Shown piece after piece: positions 26,284 through 34,680 of a DNA stretch of 44,836 bases. The notes below the pieces were generated by a model. The model saw only the letters and a list, made by a program, of their open reading frames with translations, did no database searches and had not been told where the DNA came from. Origin of the DNA: Paenibacillus illinoisensis NBRC 15959. Its GTDB lineage: Bacteria; Bacillota; Bacilli; Paenibacillales; Paenibacillaceae. Each line of letters opens with the position of its first letter. The first letter of the stretch is position 1. The translations under genes were made by a program, and so were the position numbers. Location of the stretch: NCBI RefSeq assembly GCF_004000925.1, contig NZ_BIME01000022.1:1-44836 (forward strand). Reading direction: 5' to 3'.

Positions 26284-27015
26284 ATGAACGAAATAGCCAT
26301 CAGAGTCGATAACGTCTCCATGAAATACAGGCTACTCAGTGGTAAAATGAATTCATTGAAGGAATTTTTCATACACAGTTTGCACAAAAAAATAAAATAT
26401 GATGAGTTTTCGGCACTCGAAAATATTAGCTTTGAAGTTAATAAAGGAGAAGTGTTTGGAATTCTGGGTTTAAACGGTGCAGGAAAAAGTACATTGCTAA
26501 AGATTATTGCTGGTATTCTTAAACCCACTTCGGGAACTGTAGAAAGAAATGGTTATGTTGTCCCTTTGCTGGAGCTTGGAGGGGGCTTTAATCCTGAACT
26601 TTCTGGAGTGGAGAACATTTATTTAAATGGAATGTTACTCGGGTACTCAAAGAAGTTCATTAAAGAAAAAATGGATGAAATTATTGAATTTTCTGAATTA
26701 GAAAAGTTTATTCATACCCCAATTAAAAACTATTCGTCCGGAATGAAGGCGCGCCTTGGATTCTCTATAGCCACTTTGGTAAAACCGGAAATTTTGATTG
26801 TAGATGAAGTACTGTCTGTAGGAGATCATAAATTCAAGGAAAAATCCGAGGCAAAAATGAAGTCGCTTATGGGATCCGGAGTAACAGTCCTATTTGTATC
26901 CCATTCTATCAATCAAATGAAAACAATGTGTGACCGTGCTTTGTGGCTTGAAGATGGGAAGATACGTGAAATGGGATCAGCTGAAGATGTCTGTAATCTT
27001 TATCAATCCAATTAA
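26284..27015 (+). CDS. wzt: Polysaccharide ABC transporter ATPase (Wzt/TagH type, short form)
   Basis: 243 aa. Walker A GLNGAGKST (K68), Q-loop region VVPLLELGGGFNPELSG, signature SSGMKARLGF (151-160), Walker B ILIVDE (170-175) and H-loop FVSHS. The GGGFNPELSGxENI segment is specific to polysaccharide exporters. It stops after the nucleotide-binding domain and lacks the C-terminal carbohydrate-binding domain of long Wzt proteins, so export should not depend on recognising a capped chain end. GGATGGAGAG provides the ribosome site. Ends just before a strong terminator. Confidence 0.93.
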   Translation: MNEIAIRVDNVSMKYRLLSGKMNSLKEFFIHSLHKKIKYDEFSALENISFEVNKGEVFGILGLNGAGKSTLLKIIAGILKPTSGTVERNGYVVPLLELGGGFNPELSGVENIYLNGMLLGYSKKFIKEKMDEIIEFSELEKFIHTPIKNYSSGMKARLGFSIATLVKPEILIVDEVLSVGDHKFKEKSEAKMKSLMGSGVTVLFVSHSINQMKTMCDRALWLEDGKIREMGSAEDVCNLYQSN

Positions 27016-27037
27016 ATGTGATTAGTTTTTTTCTATA

Positions 27038-27080
27038 AGCGACCCTCCTGCAAATTAAAGCGAGAGAGTCGCTATTTTTT
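27038..27080 (+). terminator. Intrinsic terminator after the ABC transporter
   Basis: Ten-base arms agcgaccctc (27038-27047) and gagagtcgct (27064-27073) pair with one mismatch and are followed by ATTTTTTGG. It closes the AT-rich cassette. Confidence 0.8.
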
Positions 27081-27131
27081 GGTATGTGCTTAATATCTGT
27101 TACTACCTCTTCTCTTAGTATTCTTACTGAG

Positions 27132-27162
27132 TTGGTCAATAACTGCGATTGTATGCTAAAAT
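27132..27162 (+). promoter_or_regulatory. Candidate promoter of the ligase-like gene
   Basis: TTGGTC (27132-27137), a 19-bp spacer and TAAAAT (27157-27162), the latter with a TG one base upstream (extended -10). About 35 bases further is the TTG start with its AAAGGAG. Confidence 0.5.
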
Positions 27163-27197
27163 ATTGTCGTATCTACAAGAAAAGGAGACTCATTACC

Positions 27198-29663
27198 TTG
27201 TCGAATCCAGTATACGGGAAACAAAAGAAGACGTCGAGCAAGGCTCATTCAAGTTCGACTTCACCGCTTTTATGGACTCTCACCATAGGACTCATCTTAT
27301 TTTTACTCTGGTCCACGTTTCAAGTTGCGTTATTTAACGGACAGTTGCTTCAATTCGAAGGCCCCATTTATTGGGCACTCGCAATCACAACCCTCCTATT
27401 CATTATCTGGGCTGTAGTCTACTACAGAAATATCTCACTAGACTCCCATAGAGATTGGCTGAAATTAGCCGTCCTCCTACTGCCACTTACATACATCCTG
27501 TCACTGATCAGTGCAGCTTCAAATTATTTGGCAGTCAACATGATCTTGATTCAATGCATCTATGCCATGTTGTTTGTCATGACGTTGTACCTGCTTCAGA
27601 ACAAACAAACTAATCATATCATACAATCTTCCTTAATAGGACTTGCGTATGTAATTGTCGGATATGGTCTATTGAATTGGTTTGGTGCATTTACCTTTGC
27701 AGGGAAGCTGGTTGGTTGGTTCTCTTCAGGCGTAGTTAACGGGGTATATAACCAAGCGATCTGGAACGATGCCAACGGTCCGCGGCTAGCTTCCGTATTC
27801 CAGTACCCGAATACATACGCAGCATTCTTGATGGCTTTTCTGTTCATTAGCATCTTTAGCCTGATTCGTTCTAAAAAGGTGTATATGCAGTTGATCCATG
27901 GCTTCATGCTTGTTCCCATCTTGCTGTCCCTGTTACTTACATTGTCGCGGACAGGACTCGTGATGATGCCAATCGTGTTCGTGATCATCCTGTTGTTGCT
28001 TAAACCAGCAAAACAGATTTTATGGTTCATTTATCTTGCCATATCAGGTATAGGTACGATTGCTATCTTAAATCCGGTCAATACCGCTGGACTTGAATTG
28101 CAGCAGCAGTTCTCTGCTGGACTTGCATCTAAAGGCTGGATATATTTGATTGCCGCATCCATCGTTGTGTCGATAGTCATCTGGGCTATTCAACGTTGGA
28201 TCGCCCCCAAACTGGAAACAAAGCTCCAAGCTTGGGGTAACCGCAAAGGCGCAAGCCTCTGGATCCCGCTTGGCTCTGCGCTGCTAGCCATTATTGCAGC
28301 AGTTCTGCTGTTAGGGACCAGTGTTCGCAACATTCTGCCTGACAGCATCAGTACACGTCTGGAAAACATCAACTTCCAACAGCACAGTGTCCTGGAACGG
28401 CTCACCTTCTACAAAGATGCCGCCAAGGTCATTGCGGACTATCCTTTAATTGGAGCAGGTGGCGGAGCTTGGACTGTACTGTACGAAAAATATCAAAACA
28501 ATCCTTATGTAAGTGCACAGGCACATAACTTCTTCATGCAGTATCTCGTAGAAGTCGGAATCATCGGATTTATCATTTTCATGGCATTTATTATCTATAT
28601 CTTCTATCAATTTATTCGCAGCTACTTGAGAAGAGACGAGAGTGAAAGAGAATCGCATTTTGTATTTTTTATTTTGTCCATGACCATTTTGGTATTAAGC
28701 CTTCTCGATTTCAACATGAGTTATGTCTTCATCGGCATGTTGGTGTTTATCGGGTTTGGAGGTATGGCAGCGGCAATTGAACCACGGCCCGTACAACGTT
28801 TGAAAGTAATCCCATCTGCCGCCCGAGGAATTTATACTGCCATTGCCGGGATATCGATCATTGTACTGTTAATTGTATCCGTGCGCTTTTTGCAAGCAAA
28901 CCAATATGCAAAAACAGCCAAAGAGGTCGCTCAAAATAGCCAGAACTTCCAAGAGATAAAAGCTGCATTAGAAAAGGACTTATCCATTCGTAGCACCCAT
29001 ACTGATTCTTTACTGACACTTTCGACCTTGTATCAACAAGGTTATGAGCAAACGAAAGATGATCAATTTTATAACAGCTCTCTTGATTTACTTCAAAGAG
29101 GTATCACAACTGAACCATATAACAAAAGTATAGTAATCCAAATGATACGTCTATATGATCTAAGAGCAGAATACGATGCAGCTTACGCTCTTCAAAAAGA
29201 ATATGCCAACAACTATATCTGGGATATGGATTGGTACGAACAGCTGATCAGCCGTTCGTTCGATCTCGGATATCAGGCACTGGGACAAGGCGATACAGCT
29301 AAGAAGGAATCTTACTTCACATCAGGTCTGGATGCTTACCAACATGTTGTTGATGGCGTAGAACATCTCAAGACTCTCCCTGAAGGGCAGCTTCAAGGAC
29401 AGCCATTCGAGCTTACCCCAACAATGATTCTGAATGCTGGAAAAATGAAATACATGTCAAACGATTCTGTCGGAGCTGTAACGATTCTTAAGGGTGGAAT
29501 TGCTGAGGATCTGTCCGATGCGACCAACCGTGAAATTGTCCGTTGGTATCTCGCAGCTCTGACTAAGGACGGAAAACAGGATCAAGCGGTGTATGATAAA
29601 TTGATTGCTGTATCACCTAATGAAGCCGACGAAATTAAACAAATTGCTGAACTGAACTTCTAA
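27198..29663 (+). CDS. O-antigen ligase / oligosaccharyltransferase-like membrane protein with helical-repeat tail (WsaB/WsfB-like)
   Basis: 821 aa from the TTG at 27198, with AAAGGAG ten bases upstream. The frame opens at 27084, but the extra part covers the promoter and has no ribosome site. About 12 hydrophobic helices fill residues 15 to 590. The large loop carries the Wzy_C-type motif AQAHNFFMQYLVEVGIIG, in which a conserved His acts in glycan transfer. Residues from about 600 are soluble and helical, with TPR-like pairs. In S-layer glycan clusters a protein of this size and layout moves the finished chain from lipid to protein; that role is inferred here. It could instead be a polymerase. 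Composition is host-like, unlike the transporter genes just before it. Convergent with galU. Confidence 0.82.
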   Translation: MSNPVYGKQKKTSSKAHSSSTSPLLWTLTIGLILFLLWSTFQVALFNGQLLQFEGPIYWALAITTLLFIIWAVVYYRNISLDSHRDWLKLAVLLLPLTYILSLISAASNYLAVNMILIQCIYAMLFVMTLYLLQNKQTNHIIQSSLIGLAYVIVGYGLLNWFGAFTFAGKLVGWFSSGVVNGVYNQAIWNDANGPRLASVFQYPNTYAAFLMAFLFISIFSLIRSKKVYMQLIHGFMLVPILLSLLLTLSRTGLVMMPIVFVIILLLLKPAKQILWFIYLAISGIGTIAILNPVNTAGLELQQQFSAGLASKGWIYLIAASIVVSIVIWAIQRWIAPKLETKLQAWGNRKGASLWIPLGSALLAIIAAVLLLGTSVRNILPDSISTRLENINFQQHSVLERLTFYKDAAKVIADYPLIGAGGGAWTVLYEKYQNNPYVSAQAHNFFMQYLVEVGIIGFIIFMAFIIYIFYQFIRSYLRRDESERESHFVFFILSMTILVLSLLDFNMSYVFIGMLVFIGFGGMAAAIEPRPVQRLKVIPSAARGIYTAIAGISIIVLLIVSVRFLQANQYAKTAKEVAQNSQNFQEIKAALEKDLSIRSTHTDSLLTLSTLYQQGYEQTKDDQFYNSSLDLLQRGITTEPYNKSIVIQMIRLYDLRAEYDAAYALQKEYANNYIWDMDWYEQLISRSFDLGYQALGQGDTAKKESYFTSGLDAYQHVVDGVEHLKTLPEGQLQGQPFELTPTMILNAGKMKYMSNDSVGAVTILKGGIAEDLSDATNREIVRWYLAALTKDGKQDQAVYDKLIAVSPNEADEIKQIAELNF

Positions 29664-29705
29664 CAAAAAAGTGTCCTAACGATTCTATTAATAATATTTC
29701 ACACT

Positions 29706-29742
29706 TAAAAAAGGTTTGCCCTAGATGGGCAAACTTTTTTTT
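29706..29742. terminator. Bidirectional terminator between the ligase-like gene and galU
   Basis: GTTTGCCC and GGGCAAAC pair across TAGAT, with a one-base bulge in the longer arm. A-rich on the left and eight T on the right make it work both ways. Confidence 0.85.
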
Positions 29743-29763
29743 CTCTAATCCGTTAAAAGCAAG

Positions 29764-30642
29764 CTAATTCGATGACACGATCTTCTTCAAGTAATTCAGT
29801 AAATCATCCCTAAGATCCGGGCGCTGAAGCGCATAATGAATCGTCGTCTCAATAAACCCAAGCTTCTCCCCAACGTCATGACGCAGACCTTCAAAATGAT
29901 AGGCGAGGATCTGCCGCTGGTCATTCAAGCGGGACAAGGCATCCGTTAACTGGATCTCCCCTCCGACACCGGCAGACTGCTGACCAAGAATATCGAAAAT
30001 ATCAGGTGTAAGAATATACCGTCCCATGATGGCTAGGTTCGAAGGTGCGTCTTCCGTCTTCGGTTTCTCGATTAAACGACGTGCACGAAATACACGATCA
30101 TCAGTTGGAGATACGACCTCTCCATCTACGATTCCGTAACGGGATACTTCGCTCCAGTCGACCGGTTGTACCCCTACGATCGGGGATTGCAGCTCGTCAT
30201 AGACCTCAATCATCTGCCCCAAACAAGGCTGCTTGGATTCCACGATGTCATCCCCGAGAAGTACAGCAAACGGTTCGTTACCGATAAACTTGCGAGCGCA
30301 CCAGATGGCATGGCCGAGGCCCTTCGGTTCTTTTTGCCGAATATAGTGGATATCTGCCATATCAGAAGGTTTGCGAACTTCGTTCAGCAAGTCCCACTTC
30401 TGTTTGCCTGCCAGATTCTGTTCCAGTTCAAAGGAATAATCGAAATGGTCCTCGATGGCGCGCTTCCCTTTACCTGTAACGATGATGATATCTTCAATAC
30501 CCGAAGCTACCGCTTCTTCGATAATGTACTGAATTGTCGGCTTGTCGACGATGGGCAGCATTTCCTTCGGCATGGCCTTGGTTGCAGGCAGAAACCGGGT
30601 ACCCAGCCCGGCAGCCGGAATAATGGCTTTGCGGATTCGCAG
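29764..30642 (-). CDS. galU: UTP-glucose-1-phosphate uridylyltransferase, apparent CTG start
   Basis: 292 aa if begun at CTG 30642. It makes UDP-glucose for glycans and lipids. The first ATG (30573) would give a protein starting MPKEMLPIVDKPT, missing the nucleotide-binding loop. In-frame codons upstream encode RIRKAIIPAAGLGTRFLPA, exactly the conserved GalU N-terminus, so the true start is further up. Between that and an in-frame TGA there is no ATG, GTG or TTG. CTG at 30642 gives LRIRKAII and stands nine bases from AAAGGAG (30658-30652); a second CTG at 30645 is six bases away. The length then equals that of the Bacillus enzyme. Other motifs: GKGKRAIEDHFD, YIRQKEPKGLGHA and GDDIV. Near the edge of the glycan locus. 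Confidence 0.92.
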   Translation of the reverse strand: MRIRKAIIPAAGLGTRFLPATKAMPKEMLPIVDKPTIQYIIEEAVASGIEDIIIVTGKGKRAIEDHFDYSFELEQNLAGKQKWDLLNEVRKPSDMADIHYIRQKEPKGLGHAIWCARKFIGNEPFAVLLGDDIVESKQPCLGQMIEVYDELQSPIVGVQPVDWSEVSRYGIVDGEVVSPTDDRVFRARRLIEKPKTEDAPSNLAIMGRYILTPDIFDILGQQSAGVGGEIQLTDALSRLNDQRQILAYHFEGLRHDVGEKLGFIETTIHYALQRPDLRDDLLNYLKKIVSSN

Positions 30643-30676
30643 CAGAACCCACTCCTTTGCTAGATAGAGTCATATT

Positions 30677-30714
30677 TTAATATATTTAATGATGGAAAAC
30701 TCCAATATGATTGG
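30677..30714 (-). promoter_or_regulatory. Candidate galU promoter with overlapping palindrome
   Basis: Minus-strand TTGGAG (30705-30700), a 17-bp spacer and TATTAA (30682-30677). The perfect inverted repeat CCAAT-CAT-ATTGG (30714-30702) overlaps the -35 box and could be an operator; at five pairs it is also a weak hairpin after the helicase gene. Confidence 0.4.
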
Positions 30715-30720
30715 ACTTCA

Positions 30721-33700
30721 TTATACCATCAACAGCTCCCGAATATCCCGCTCAGATAAAGTGGTTGATCCCCCATCTCCCGGTTCGATCACTTCCGCAA
30801 TCAGATCCTTCTTCCGCTGCTGAAGTTCCAAAATCTTCTCTTCGATCGTGCCTTCCGTAATCAGACGAATAACCTGAACGACTTGCTTCTGCCCCATCCG
30901 ATGGGCGCGGCCAATGGCTTGTTCTTCGACTGCGGGGTTCCACCACAGATCATATAGTATTACGGTATCTGCACCTGTTAAGTTCAGTCCAGTACCGCCA
31001 GCTTTCATTGAGATCAGGAACAGCTCGCCTTCCCCCTCGTTAAATCTTCGGCACATGTCGACACGGCTCTGAGTCGGTGTCTGCCCATCCAGATAAAACA
31101 GATTCCTACCCTGCACAGTCAATGTCTGCCGGATCAAGTTCAGCATGCTTGCAAACTGGGAGAAGATCAGAATCCGTTTGCCTGCTGCCAGACAATCCTG
31201 AACCGTTTCGAGCAGCTGCTCCATTTTGCCTGAGTCTCCCTGATAGCCCTCAACAAACAGAGCCGGGTGACAGCACAGCTGGCGTAAACGGGTGATGCCT
31301 GCGAGTATTTTGATCCGATTCTTCTGAAAACCGTTCTCTTCCATATCCTTGGATGTCTCATCCTGAAGCTGGGAGAGGTAGGCGGCATACAGTTTCTTCT
31401 GCTCCACCGTTAGCTCAGAGCGCTGTACTGTCTCAATACGATCCGGCAATTCCTCCAGCACGTCCTTCTTCAGGCGGCGGAGAATGAACGGACGAACCAT
31501 CCGGGCAATGCGCTCAGGCGGCAGGTCCCGGAATCTGCGATAGCTTGGAAACAGACCGGGGAATATGGCTTCAAAGATGGACCACAGCTCATCCAGTGAG
31601 TTCTCTACAGGCGTTCCTGTGAGCGCAAAGCGCCGCGGGGCCTGAATCTGCTTAACTGCCTGAGCCGTCTGGGAGGAAGAATTTTTGATCGCCTGAGCCT
31701 CGTCCAGGATAAGCGTATGAAATGTTCTTCCCAAATACATGTCCAGATCTCGACGCAGCAATGGATACGACGTTACGATGACATCCGCCTGATTCATGTC
31801 TGCGAGCATGTTGGCGCGCTCTTCCTTTTGTCCTGCAGCGATAAGAACGCGTAAATGCGGGGCAAAGCGCGCAAATTCATTCGCCCAGTTATAGGTCAAC
31901 GAAGCAGGTGCAACGACAAGCACTGGAGGATGGGTTGCTTGGCTTCGAATGGTTAAGCCATCCTGCAATGTTCCCGATGCACGGGAATTACCCCCTAGTC
32001 CCACCAGAGAAGCCTCATCCCATGGCAATCCGGTTACAGGATCAATCCCTGAATAGGCAGCCTCTGAAGCACCCTCTCGCAGTATTCCATTTTTCCCGTA
32101 ACGATCTGATCTTCCAACATCTCCGTCTAAAATCGGGTTCTCACTTAGTTCAGCCGTGATATAGGCGATACTTTGCAACGTTTTACCGAGTCCCATATCA
32201 TCTGCCAGGATCCCGCCAAAACGATAAAAGGCAAGTGTGCGCAGCCACTGATATCCACTGGCCTGATAATCTCTCAACACGGGAGCGAGTCCATTCGGCA
32301 TTGCAAAATCCATCCGCTCGGGATCACGAAGGTCATCCAGGAAACGCTTCAGGGAACCTCCCCATTTCACATGTCCAGAAACCTCATCCCGGCCCGGCAG
32401 CTGTAACGCTCGAACGGCTGGCAGCCGAATGTGGCTGCCTTTGATATCGCCCGCTCCAATGCCCAGCGAGTCCGCCATGTGGGCGAAGCTGTCAGCTCCT
32501 TCATTTTCAAGCGAAAGAAAGACGCCGCTACGCAAGCGGAAGTACGGTTTCTTTTCCACAATGCTGCGCATGATCTCCTGAAGTTCCTGCTCGTTCACGC
32601 CTTCCATTTCAAACGAAATCTCCAGCCAGTCCAGCCCTTTCCCGAGATCTGCCCGGACTTTGGGAGGCGTCGGATAGGATTGCATCATGGCCTTCACTGC
32701 ATTCGGGACATAGATGTTCACCTGTCTCTCCAATTCGGGCACCAAATGATACATCACATCATAAATCGCGTCTTCACGCTCACTCGCCCACACGCTGCCT
32801 TCACGTTCCAGAAAGGAACGATCCAGTCGATCAATCAGATTCCGCTCGGCATGACGATCACGCACCAGGATAACCTTTTTCTCTTCTTCATCGATTAGAT
32901 ACTCCGCCAGCGGATTAATCACCATTACACCATAATCAAACTCCAGACGCGCAGTAATCCGTTCCCGATAAAAATCAATATAGAGCTTCGGCGCAAGCTC
33001 CGGCTCAGCAATTCGTTCACGCACCTGGGAGTCGATCGACAGATGTCCAAGCGTACGGAGTTCCGGCACCACATGCTGCACGAACTCATCGACTTGCTGG
33101 GAGGAAATATCGATGCTTTCCTTAATCCCATACGAAGTGAGCGCCCCGCTCAAGTCTTCCAGACTGCGCATCTGCATCGGCTCCAGCATATGAAGTTGCC
33201 CTTCGACCACTGCAGCATCATATGCCGGAAGTAGAATCAACTCGCGCAAACCCGAGATCTCGAGCTGGTACCCCTCATTGTCCCCCTGGGCAATTCGGTA
33301 AAACAGAGGCAGTGCCCCTTCACCCAACGTGAGCGGTCCGTTCGCGAGTCCCGTGCCTTCCATCCGGCTGTCGGCCTGAAGCAGCAATTCCAGCAGCGGT
33401 TTCCACACCAGCGGCGCAATCAATATATCCCGGCCATCCGAAGCACCCAGATAACCGGAGATGGATTCACGATACGCTTCTTCACTCTGCCTCATACGAA
33501 TCAGCATGGATAGAATCTCCTGATCCTGAGGGCTGAAATAATGCATCGAAGGGTCATAGAAAAACAGTTTGGTAAACGACATTGGCTCGCCCTTTTCAAC
33601 GCAGTTCAGGAATTGTTTCACCTTTTGCACCACGTATAGCCGTTTACTTCCGACCTTAAGCTCCAGCGCGAGCTTGGCTCCCCCCTTGTGAACCTGAACG

Positions 33701-34506
33701 AGTTTGCATATAAACTGAACCTGAAGCTCTTCTCGCAGCGATGAGCGGGTGACAGGTGCCGTATATTTACGTTCACCCGCATGTAAGGGACTGCGTTCCT
33801 TGGCAAAGATGGACAGAATCTGGTCAGCTGTGCGATACGAAGGCTTATCTGCCGAACGACCCCACCCTGGGGCTGAGCTTGGGCGGCCTGCCTGGGCAAA
33901 ATGGGCAACCGGTTGATGATCCGCATCAGAAGCGGAATTAAGCCCGAAAGCCGAGGATTCATTCTTTTGTGCAAAAGAATGCGATGTTGTACTCGTACTG
34001 GACTCCGTATACCGTTTTGAACTTGAACCTTCGTGTCGTTCAGGACTTTCATTCCTAGCCGAGTCTAAGGTTGAAGAAGAGTTGGGACGCTCCCACTCCT
34101 TCTCTTCCACCAGCGTACCTACTCTGGAAGCGGAGCCTGTACCGGAGCCAGAAGGATTCCCTGAAGAAGGTTTGGATGTTGCCTGAGAACTACCGGTACC
34201 GGCAGCGTTAAGCTCCTGCTGCTCACCCCATTCATGAATCGCCAGCAGAACTGCAGCGACATGTTTGCAATAGTCATAATACCGGCCATCGCCTGGACAA
34301 GTGCAGCCTGCCTCAACTTCCCCTTTTTCGTCCAAATCCACCTTCACCTGATATCGTTCCGTGCCACGCACCATGGCTTCATAATGACGCTGATCGTCAC
34401 TGACAACCAGATTGCTCACCCTGCCGGACTGGTTATAGGCTTCCCCTCGTTTGAATGCCGTGACCCCGCACAGCAACTTGATATCCATCATGGTGAATGG
34501 CGCCAC
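30721..34506 (-). CDS. SWIM-domain SNF2 family helicase
   Basis: 1261 aa from a GTG with AAGGAGG eight bases upstream. A SWIM zinc finger comes first (C68, C70, C80, H82 in CTCPGDGRYYDYCKH), then a Ser/Thr-rich low-complexity linker (about 100-230), a long middle region, and the SNF2 ATPase: DDMGLGKT near 767, VVAPASLTYNW near 860, LDEAQAIKN near 935, and the helicase C-lobe ending with IGRAHRMGQKQVVQVIRL near 1200. SNF2 enzymes move along double-stranded DNA; the bacterial SWIM type (YwqA-like) has no settled function. An insert of about 70 residues, rich in Gly, Asp and Ser, separates motif I from motif Ia. It is upstream of galU on the same strand; no defence-type partner lies near. Confidence 0.92.
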   Translation of the reverse strand: MAPFTMMDIKLLCGVTAFKRGEAYNQSGRVSNLVVSDDQRHYEAMVRGTERYQVKVDLDEKGEVEAGCTCPGDGRYYDYCKHVAAVLLAIHEWGEQQELNAAGTGSSQATSKPSSGNPSGSGTGSASRVGTLVEEKEWERPNSSSTLDSARNESPERHEGSSSKRYTESSTSTTSHSFAQKNESSAFGLNSASDADHQPVAHFAQAGRPSSAPGWGRSADKPSYRTADQILSIFAKERSPLHAGERKYTAPVTRSSLREELQVQFICKLVQVHKGGAKLALELKVGSKRLYVVQKVKQFLNCVEKGEPMSFTKLFFYDPSMHYFSPQDQEILSMLIRMRQSEEAYRESISGYLGASDGRDILIAPLVWKPLLELLLQADSRMEGTGLANGPLTLGEGALPLFYRIAQGDNEGYQLEISGLRELILLPAYDAAVVEGQLHMLEPMQMRSLEDLSGALTSYGIKESIDISSQQVDEFVQHVVPELRTLGHLSIDSQVRERIAEPELAPKLYIDFYRERITARLEFDYGVMVINPLAEYLIDEEEKKVILVRDRHAERNLIDRLDRSFLEREGSVWASEREDAIYDVMYHLVPELERQVNIYVPNAVKAMMQSYPTPPKVRADLGKGLDWLEISFEMEGVNEQELQEIMRSIVEKKPYFRLRSGVFLSLENEGADSFAHMADSLGIGAGDIKGSHIRLPAVRALQLPGRDEVSGHVKWGGSLKRFLDDLRDPERMDFAMPNGLAPVLRDYQASGYQWLRTLAFYRFGGILADDMGLGKTLQSIAYITAELSENPILDGDVGRSDRYGKNGILREGASEAAYSGIDPVTGLPWDEASLVGLGGNSRASGTLQDGLTIRSQATHPPVLVVAPASLTYNWANEFARFAPHLRVLIAAGQKEERANMLADMNQADVIVTSYPLLRRDLDMYLGRTFHTLILDEAQAIKNSSSQTAQAVKQIQAPRRFALTGTPVENSLDELWSIFEAIFPGLFPSYRRFRDLPPERIARMVRPFILRRLKKDVLEELPDRIETVQRSELTVEQKKLYAAYLSQLQDETSKDMEENGFQKNRIKILAGITRLRQLCCHPALFVEGYQGDSGKMEQLLETVQDCLAAGKRILIFSQFASMLNLIRQTLTVQGRNLFYLDGQTPTQSRVDMCRRFNEGEGELFLISMKAGGTGLNLTGADTVILYDLWWNPAVEEQAIGRAHRMGQKQVVQVIRLITEGTIEEKILELQQRKKDLIAEVIEPGDGGSTTLSERDIRELLMV

Positions 34507-34572
34507 GTATTTCGCCTCCTTATGCGTTCTGGCGGGTATGAATATTCTCTCAATCCACCTGTCCCTTTTACA

Positions 34573-34612
34573 GAAAAAACCCCAAGAGCTCCGTAAAGCA
34601 GAGATTGGGGTT
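34573..34612 (-). terminator. Terminator of the U32 gene
   Basis: Minus-strand AACCCCAA and TTGGGGTT pair across a 19-base loop that has a little extra pairing, followed by TTTTCTG. It lies between the U32 gene and the helicase. Confidence 0.75.
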
Positions 34613-34680
34613 GCTTCATGCTTGTAACCTGTTGCTTGCTACAATACTTATCGTCCTAATAGATGTAACCTACGATCCGT

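Larger units (their letters stand above)
15030..27080. other. AT-rich glycan-specificity cassette
   Basis: Composition drops sharply from the rfbA boundary to the terminator behind the ABC transporter. Counted examples: 17 G+C of 60 at 22441-22500 against 28 of 60 at 43321-43380. The stretch carries glycosyltransferases, a PP-loop protein, wecC and Wzm/Wzt, while the flanking rfb genes, ligase and galU do not share the bias. No insertion sequence, integrase or obvious direct repeats were seen at the edges, so exchange by homologous recombination between the conserved flanks is the simplest reading. Confidence 0.7.

Noticed and set aside
27084..27197. N-terminal extension of the ligase-like protein
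   Set aside because: It runs through the promoter candidate and has Cys-rich, unusual sequence; the TTG at 27198 has a strong ribosome site.
30721..34506. SNF2 helicase as part of a phage-defence island
   Set aside because: No methyltransferase, PLD nuclease or DISARM-type partner is next to it, and SWIM-SNF2 proteins are common single genes in Bacillales.
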